From: an uncultured Pseudomonadota bacterium
GTDB taxonomy: Bacteria; Pseudomonadota; Gammaproteobacteria; Methylococcales; Methylomonadaceae
DNA: 13,090 nucleotides
Reading direction: 5' to 3'
Assembly: GCA_903931355.1 (NCBI GenBank)
Contig: CAIZCB010000277.1
Span: 1-13,090 of the forward strand
The position numbers and the translations under genes are program-made. Shown here piece by piece: positions 9,576 to 13,090 of this stretch (the stretch's first letter is position 1; the number at the start of each line of letters is the position of its first letter). The notes under the pieces are model-generated. The model was given only the letters and a program-made list of their open reading frames with translations. It was not told where the DNA came from and ran no database searches.

Positions 9576-10042
9576 TAAAATGACAAAGAGCCAAGCTCTT
9601 CTAAGCCCTCGTTATCACTACCATCAAGCCAATCCTGCTCTTTAGCTTGCCACGCGGCTTCGTTCCAAATTTCAAATTTATTCAATTGCCCAACTAAGAC
9701 GATATGTTTTTCCATACAGGCAAATTCGCGTAATTTTTCAGGTAATAACAAACGACCTTGGCTATCCATTTCACATTCAGAGGCATTGCCAATAACAAAT
9801 CGCCTTAATTTGCCCGCCATTTTGTTTAAGGTTGGTAATTTGCTAATGGTTTGCTCTAATTTTTCCCACTCAGGCAATGGATAAAGCCATAAACAACCTG
9901 GCTCGCCAACACAACGATCATCAACAGCAACTGTCACAACCAATTGACGGTCGCAGCACTCCTGTAACTCCTCCCTATAACGGGTAGGAATTGCAACGCG
10001 CCCCTTAACGTCCAGACTGATTGAACTTATACCTCGAAACAA
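9575..10042 (-). CDS. mraZ: MraZ, DNA-binding regulator of the dcw operon
   Basis: MraZ is a nucleoid-associated transcription factor of the AbrB/MraZ swapped-hairpin fold that in E. coli represses its own dcw operon. The 155-residue product shows the family's two half-motifs, DVKGRVAIPTRYRE (11-24) and DSQGRLLLPEKLRE (93-106). The C-terminus ends in an acidic tail. The start is TTG (10042): it gives the expected N-terminus MFRGI, has a GAGG ribosome site 6 bases upstream (10049-10052), and an in-frame TGA lies only 18 bases upstream with no ATG or GTG between, so no alternative upstream start exists. A TTG start may keep MraZ levels low; that is inference. The TG-rich phased repeats in its leader are the probable autoregulatory operator. 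Confidence 0.96.
   Translation of the reverse strand: MFRGISSISLDVKGRVAIPTRYREELQECCDRQLVVTVAVDDRCVGEPGCLWLYPLPEWEKLEQTISKLPTLNKMAGKLRRFVIGNASECEMDSQGRLLLPEKLREFACMEKHIVLVGQLNKFEIWNEAAWQAKEQDWLDGSDNEGLEELGSLSF
9586..9600 (-). repeat. Small hairpin before the rsmH start
   Basis: On the coding (minus) strand AAGAGC-TTG-GCTCTT forms a perfect 6-base stem with a 3-base loop near the mraZ 3' end, about 10 bases before the rsmH ATG. It is followed by TGTCATTTT, too poor in T for a convincing intrinsic terminator. It is also protein-coding, so it may be chance; an effect on rsmH initiation is possible. Confidence 0.4.
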
Positions 10043-10048
10043 AACAAA

Positions 10049-10052
10049 CCTC
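10049..10052 (-). promoter_or_regulatory. Ribosome binding site of mraZ
   Basis: GAGG on the minus strand lies 6 bases before the TTG at 10042. Together with the in-frame stop codon just upstream, it fixes the TTG as the mraZ start. Confidence 0.75.
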
Positions 10053-10055
10053 GTT

Positions 10056-10090
10056 AGTCAAAAATTTCCATTTTTACCCACTTCACATCA
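10056..10090 (-). promoter_or_regulatory. Candidate MraZ operator: phased TG-rich repeats
   Basis: Reading the minus strand from 10090, the pentamers TGATG, TGGGT, TGGAA and TGACT begin at 10090, 10080, 10070 and 10060, exactly 10 bases apart with 5-base spacers. Known MraZ operators in gammaproteobacteria are direct TGGGN repeats separated by 5 bases near the mraZ promoter. The phase and position match; only TGGGT matches the pentamer exactly, TGGAA partly, and the outer two only at TG. The array lies between the -10 element and the mraZ ribosome site, so bound MraZ could block initiation or early elongation. Assignment rests on spacing, position and the presence of mraZ immediately downstream. 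Confidence 0.6.
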
Positions 10091-10100
10091 TTTTGACACC

Positions 10101-10129
10101 ACTATAGTTTTCAAAATGCCTTGAGTCAA
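10101..10129 (-). promoter_or_regulatory. Sigma70-type promoter of the dcw operon (Pmra)
   Basis: On the minus strand TTGACT (10129-10124) and TATAGT (10106-10101) are separated by exactly 17 bases. Each differs from the sigma70 consensus at one position. Transcription would start near 10093-10095, giving a leader of about 50 bases before the mraZ TTG. No other promoter of similar quality is obvious in the minus-strand operon, and the gene junctions leave little room for one outside coding sequence. Confidence 0.8.
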
Positions 10130-10205
10130 GCGGCTGCACAATCTAAATTCTTTCTTTTTCTACAATGACTTACAGTTTTTTGGCCATCTTTCGAGAAAAA
10201 TAAGA

Positions 10206-10235
10206 TTGATTAAAAATAAACTTTATTTTTATCAA
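10206..10235. repeat. AT-rich inverted repeat in the divergent region
   Basis: AAAAATAAA (10212-10220) and TTTATTTTT (10222-10230) are perfect inverted repeats around a single C. They are flanked by TTGAT (10206-10210) and ATCAA (10231-10235), also inverted, with one unpaired T at 10211. Total symmetry is 14 base pairs. The outer TTGAT/ATCAA halves resemble FNR/CRP half-sites, but their spacing is far too wide for an FNR box. It may be a regulator site, bent DNA, or an AT-richness coincidence. Confidence 0.4.
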
Positions 10236-10361
10236 AATGTTAATGCTGTTTATTGAGGTGAAATATCACTTTTACAACGCAATCAAAAGATTCGGCATCA
10301 AAATGCAAAATATGACTAAATTATGTAAATTTTTGATAAAAAATCCTTTCATCGCTTTTTC

Positions 10362-10374
10362 TTTGACAATCAAA
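10362..10374. repeat. Short palindrome upstream of the globin-like gene
   Basis: TTTGA-CAA-TCAAA is a 5-3-5 inverted repeat about 55 bases before the globin-like ATG and overlaps a TTGACA. The spacing does not fit an FNR or NnrR box (which need 4 bases between 5-base halves). A weak candidate operator only. Confidence 0.25.
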
Positions 10375-10428
10375 CATTGACTGGAAAACTGATAGGCCTT
10401 ACTTGACTTTCCTGATTGGAGAAAACCA

Positions 10429-10947
10429 ATGGACACCCTATTAGCAATAAACCCCAACACCTTAATCGATCAAATCATTGATACTTGCTACGAAAAAATG
10501 ATTGATGACCACCGAGTTAACCGTTTTTTTAATAACAGACCATTAACAGAACAAACCGCACCTCTTAAAAACTACGTTAGAGCACTGAGTAGCAAATCAA
10601 AATTAACTGAAGATGAAGCACTTGAATTGCTCAATGACTATTTCTCAGCTTCATTTGCTCGCAACAACAGCAAACCCAGCTTAGTCACTGGTACGGACTT
10701 CGGGTTTTTGTTGGATATTGTCGGCGGCCAAGAAATTCGCCCAATTACGCTATTGTGCGAAAGCCACTCATTTTTGATGAAATTATTGCCTGATGACGAT
10801 CATTACGATGTGTTTATCGAGCATTTGACCGACACTTTGTCGCAACTCAATGTTGCAACGGACTTGGGACGTGAGCTATTAACAATGGCGGAAGCCGGTC
10901 GAGAAGGATTTTTAGGAAGAGGCCGCACCTACATGAAAGCGGCTTAA
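10429..10947 (+). CDS. Group 1 truncated-haemoglobin-like protein with an internal insertion
   Basis: The 172-residue product resembles group 1 truncated globins at both ends. IIDTCYEKMIDDHRVNRFF (16-34) matches the B-C region, giving a candidate B10 Tyr21 and CD1 Phe34. LTEQTAPLKNYVRAL (39-53) fits the E helix, with Gln42 at E7 and Pro45 where cyanobacterial GlbN has distal His. GGQEIRP and ESHSFLM (111-117) resemble the pre-F and F regions, giving His113 as candidate proximal haem ligand. YDVFIEHLTDTLSQLNV (126-142) and the tail to FLGRG match helices G and H. Relative to about 120-residue family members, some 44 residues (about 55-98) are inserted between E and F, including an amphipathic LTEDEALELLNDYFSASFAR. 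Haem binding is inferred. It stands alone on the plus strand with a good GGAG site. By family, oxygen or NO handling or sensing is possible; no partner is visible. Confidence 0.7.
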   Translation: MDTLLAINPNTLIDQIIDTCYEKMIDDHRVNRFFNNRPLTEQTAPLKNYVRALSSKSKLTEDEALELLNDYFSASFARNNSKPSLVTGTDFGFLLDIVGGQEIRPITLLCESHSFLMKLLPDDDHYDVFIEHLTDTLSQLNVATDLGRELLTMAEAGREGFLGRGRTYMKAA

Positions 10948-10955
10948 GATAGATA

Positions 10956-10993
10956 TTAAAGAGCGGGGCTTGCTAAACCAGCCCCGCCTTTAA
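10956..10993. terminator. Bidirectional terminator between convergent genes
   Basis: GCGGGGCT (10963-10970) pairs with AGCCCCGC (10980-10987) around a 9-base loop. The stem is extended by TTAAAG (10956-10961) with CTTTAA (10988-10993) across one bulged A. It lies 8 bases after the globin-like stop and 11 bases after the lpdA stop on the other strand. The T-runs are short on both sides, but the A/T-rich outer stem supplies some, as expected for a terminator serving both directions. Confidence 0.8.
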
Positions 10994-11004
10994 AACTTGA
11001 CGCT

Positions 11005-12423
11005 TTATTTTTTGATATACAAATCAGTAATAGTGCCTTCAATCATCTCCGCTGCAAAAGCAAAGCTTTCCGACAGCGTAGGATGAGCATGAATCGTTAA
11101 GCTAATATCTTGAGCATCAGCGCCCATTTCCAAAGCCAATACCGCTTCAGCAATTAACTCACCAGCACCTGGCCCAACAAAACCAGCACCTAATAAACGA
11201 CCACTGTTTTTATCGGTGATGATTTTAGTTAAACCTTCATTACGACCTAATGCCAAAGAACGACCACTGGCCGCCCAAGGGAAAACTGCTTTTTCGTATT
11301 CAACGCCTTGTTGTTGTGCTTGAGTTTCTGACAAGCCCATCCAAGCGACTTCTGGATCTGTGTAGGCAACCGAAGGAATGGTTAAAGCATCAAACCCAGC
11401 TTTATGACCGCTAATCACTTCCGCAGCAATTTTGCCTTCATAACTGGCTTTGTGTGCCAACATCGGATTGCCAACAATGTCACCAATCGCAAAAATGTGA
11501 GCAATATTGGTACGTTGTTGTTTATCAACCGCAATAAAACCAGCATCATCAATATTAACGCCGGCTTTATCAGCATCAATCAACTTACCATTCGGTCTAC
11601 GACCAACTGCTACTAAAACCGCATCAAACAATTCTGATTCTGGCGCATTTTTGCCTTCCAGAGCTACTTTCAAACCATCGGCAGTCGCTTCAATCGCTTT
11701 AACACTGGTTTGTAACCAAAGGTTATCGTATTGTTTTTTGATTCGACGTTGTAACGGTGTGACTAAATCTTTATCGCAGCCTGGAATAATCTGATCTTGT
11801 AATTCCACCACGCTGATTTTTGAACCCAAAGCGTGATAAACCGTGGCCATTTCTAAACCGATAATGCCGCCGCCAACAATCAACAATTTTTCTGGAATTG
11901 ATTTTAATTCCAAAGCATCGGTTGAATTCCACAAGCGTGGATCGTCATTAGGGAAGCTTGGAATTTTAGTTGGATGAGAACCTGCCGCGATAATCGCGTT
12001 ATCAAAGCTAATGGTTTGAGTGCCATTTGCACCTTCGACCACTAAGCTATTCGCAGAAGCAAATTTGCCAACACCTTGAATCAAAGTAATGTTGCGTTGC
12101 TTAACCAAACGCGCCAAACCTTGATTCAAACCTTGGCTAACGCTTTGTTTCCAAGCTCTGACTTTATCTAAATCAATACTTGGTTTACCAAAACTAACGC
12201 CGTGTTCAGCCAGCGCTTCAGATTCGTGCAAAATTTGTGCAACATGCAATAAAGCTTTAGAGGGAATACAACCAACATTCAGACAAACGCCACCTAAAAC
12301 CGGATAACGCTCAACCAAAACTACTTTTTTGCCTAAATCAGCAGCGCGAAACGCAGCGGTATAACCGCCAGGGCCACCGCCCAATACTAAAACTTCAGCA
12401 TGAATCTCTGCATTGTTTGTCAT
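11005..12423 (-). CDS. lpdA: Dihydrolipoyl dehydrogenase (E3 of pyruvate dehydrogenase)
   Basis: LpdA is the FAD enzyme that reoxidises dihydrolipoyl groups on E2 with NAD+, in the cytoplasmic pyruvate dehydrogenase complex and often shared with 2-oxoglutarate dehydrogenase. The 472-residue product has the FAD-binding GGGPGG (15-20), the redox disulfide GGVCLNVGCIPSK with Cys47 and Cys52, the NAD-binding GGGIIG (184-189), the FAD-contacting AIGDIVG (312-318), and the dimer-interface catalytic pair His447 and Glu452 in HAHPTLSE (445-452). There is no N-terminal lipoyl domain fused to it, unlike some neisserial and betaproteobacterial E3 proteins. It follows aceF by 9 bases with a strong AGGAG ribosome site, so they are one transcript. 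No separate promoter is seen; transcription probably ends at the hairpin at 10956-10993. Confidence 0.97.
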   Translation of the reverse strand: MTNNAEIHAEVLVLGGGPGGYTAAFRAADLGKKVVLVERYPVLGGVCLNVGCIPSKALLHVAQILHESEALAEHGVSFGKPSIDLDKVRAWKQSVSQGLNQGLARLVKQRNITLIQGVGKFASANSLVVEGANGTQTISFDNAIIAAGSHPTKIPSFPNDDPRLWNSTDALELKSIPEKLLIVGGGIIGLEMATVYHALGSKISVVELQDQIIPGCDKDLVTPLQRRIKKQYDNLWLQTSVKAIEATADGLKVALEGKNAPESELFDAVLVAVGRRPNGKLIDADKAGVNIDDAGFIAVDKQQRTNIAHIFAIGDIVGNPMLAHKASYEGKIAAEVISGHKAGFDALTIPSVAYTDPEVAWMGLSETQAQQQGVEYEKAVFPWAASGRSLALGRNEGLTKIITDKNSGRLLGAGFVGPGAGELIAEAVLALEMGADAQDISLTIHAHPTLSESFAFAAEMIEGTITDLYIKK

Positions 12424-12432
12424 TCGCTTCTC

Positions 12433-13090
12433 CTACAGCAACAAGCGACGAATATCGCCGAGATAGCTTTTCAAGGCTTCCATAAACCGCGCACCTTCAG
12501 CACCATCAATCACGCGATGATCGTAGCTAATATCTAAAGGCAACATCAATTTTGGATCAAAGCCAGTGCCATTCCAAACCGGCTGCATTTTGGCGCGAGT
12601 CACGCCCAAAATCGCCACTTCAGGGGCATTCACAATCGGAGTAAACGCTGTTCCGCCAATCCCGCCTAAGCTGGAAATGGTCATACAACCGCCTTGCATA
12701 TCGGCTGGCTTTAACTTGCCCTGTCTTGCCAATTCGCTCTTTTCGGCTAATTCCGCTGACAATTGGAAAATACCTTTTTGATCGACATCGCGAATCACAG
12801 GGACAACCAAGCCATTCGGGGTATCGACAGCAATACCAATATGGAAATATTTTTTGTAAATCAGTTTTTCGCCATCGGCTGACAATGAGCTATTGAAAGC
12901 AGGGTATTTTTGCATCGCTGCAACCAACGCTTTCATGATGAAGATTAAACCGGTGACTTTAACCGCATCTTTCGCTAAACCGCTGTTAACTGCTTTACGG
13001 AAATCTTCCATCGCGCCAATATCAACTTCATCGTGATAAGTCACCAATGGCAAATTCAACCAAACACGGGTTAAGTTTTGACCGGTTAAG
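12433..13090 (-). CDS. aceF: AceF C-terminus (partial): dihydrolipoyl acetyltransferase, PDH E2
   Basis: The last 218 codons of the E2 core of pyruvate dehydrogenase are visible; the frame runs off the window edge, so the lipoyl and subunit-binding domains are not seen. The frame begins LTGQNLTRVW and continues without a stop into the catalytic domain; the TTG at 13059 is internal, not a start. The chloramphenicol-acetyltransferase-like active site DHRVIDG (190-196 of the visible part) has the catalytic His191 and Asp195. MQGGCMTISSLGGIGGTAFT (131-150) and PIVNAPEVAILGV (151-163) closely resemble E. coli AceF rather than SucB, and the C-terminal GDIRRLLL is PDH-E2-like. The acetyl group is passed from E1-loaded lipoyl groups to CoA. 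The stop is TAG, with lpdA starting 9 bases on. Confidence 0.96.
   Translation of the reverse strand, partial: LTGQNLTRVWLNLPLVTYHDEVDIGAMEDFRKAVNSGLAKDAVKVTGLIFIMKALVAAMQKYPAFNSSLSADGEKLIYKKYFHIGIAVDTPNGLVVPVIRDVDQKGIFQLSAELAEKSELARQGKLKPADMQGGCMTISSLGGIGGTAFTPIVNAPEVAILGVTRAKMQPVWNGTGFDPKLMLPLDISYDHRVIDGAEGARFMEALKSYLGDIRRLLL

Larger units (their letters stand above)
10130..10428. other. AT-rich divergent intergenic region
   Basis: About 300 bases without a supported gene lie between the mraZ promoter and the plus-strand globin-like gene. The stretch is markedly richer in A and T than its flanks and holds short inverted repeats (listed separately). For the plus strand I see TTGACA at 10363 and TTGACT at 10377 and 10403. 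The best -10 pairing is TTGACT (10377-10382), 17 bases, TACTTG (10400-10405), which is weak, so I cannot name the globin promoter with confidence. The ribosome site of the plus-strand gene is clear: GGAG at 10418-10421, 7 bases before the ATG at 10429. No RNA gene or riboswitch is recognisable. Confidence 0.7.

Noticed and set aside
9570..9600. mraZ/rsmH hairpin as an intrinsic terminator
   Set aside because: The stem is only 6 bases and is followed by a mixed sequence rather than a T-run, and essential genes lie downstream.
10363..10391. TTGACA as the -35 element of the globin-like gene
   Set aside because: At 16-18 base spacing no acceptable -10 element follows; the nearest TGATAG-like sequence is about 21 bases away.
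10272..10460. Minus-strand open frame of 62 residues across the divergent region
   Set aside because: It overlaps the globin-like start on the opposite strand, has no good ribosome site or recognisable motif, and lies in AT-rich sequence.
1..13090. CRISPR arrays, tRNA or rRNA genes, insertion sequences, or a defence system
   Set aside because: No repeat-spacer pattern, cloverleaf, transposase or terminal inverted repeats was seen; almost all of the window is accounted for by intact housekeeping genes.

Overview
The window holds the 5' two thirds of a division and cell wall (dcw) cluster on the minus strand, a divergently placed small globin-like gene, and the end of a pyruvate dehydrogenase operon. 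Gene order (mraZ-rsmH-ftsL-ftsI-murE-murF-mraY-murD-ftsW-murG), an unfused 90-residue FtsL, the DNPR signature of meso-diaminopimelate-adding MurE, and an AceF closely resembling the enterobacterial PDH E2 all point to a Gram-negative gammaproteobacterium of moderate to low GC. I cannot name the genus from sequence alone; a Methylococcales-like lineage is only a guess.

Layout. Positions 1-10042 (minus strand, read right to left) carry ten dcw genes, murG cut by the window edge. They are packed with almost no spacer: four TAATG junctions, one TAGTG, one ATGA, one GTGA, one 7-base overlap and one 2-base gap. Positions 10043-10428 are an AT-rich divergent regulatory region. Its left end has a strong sigma70-type promoter for mraZ (TTGACT, 17 bases, TATAGT), followed by 10-base-phased TG-rich repeats that match the known layout of MraZ operators. 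Its right end leads into a plus-strand gene (10429-10947) for a 172-residue protein that looks like a group 1 truncated haemoglobin with about 44 extra residues between the E and F helices. A GC-rich hairpin (10956-10993) separates that gene from the converging lpdA and aceF genes (11005-13090, minus strand), the E3 and partial E2 of the pyruvate dehydrogenase complex.

How the genes work together. MraZ and RsmH head the dcw operon as its transcription regulator and a 16S rRNA methyltransferase. MurE, MurF, MurD, MraY and MurG make UDP-MurNAc-pentapeptide and convert it to lipid II. FtsW and FtsI polymerise and crosslink lipid II at the septum, and FtsL belongs to the complex that activates them. 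LpdA and AceF convert pyruvate to acetyl-CoA. The globin-like protein has no obvious partner; oxygen, NO or redox chemistry is possible by family but untested.

Most of the window is well-understood housekeeping sequence. The items most worth a second look are the inserted-domain globin and the phased repeats at the mraZ promoter.
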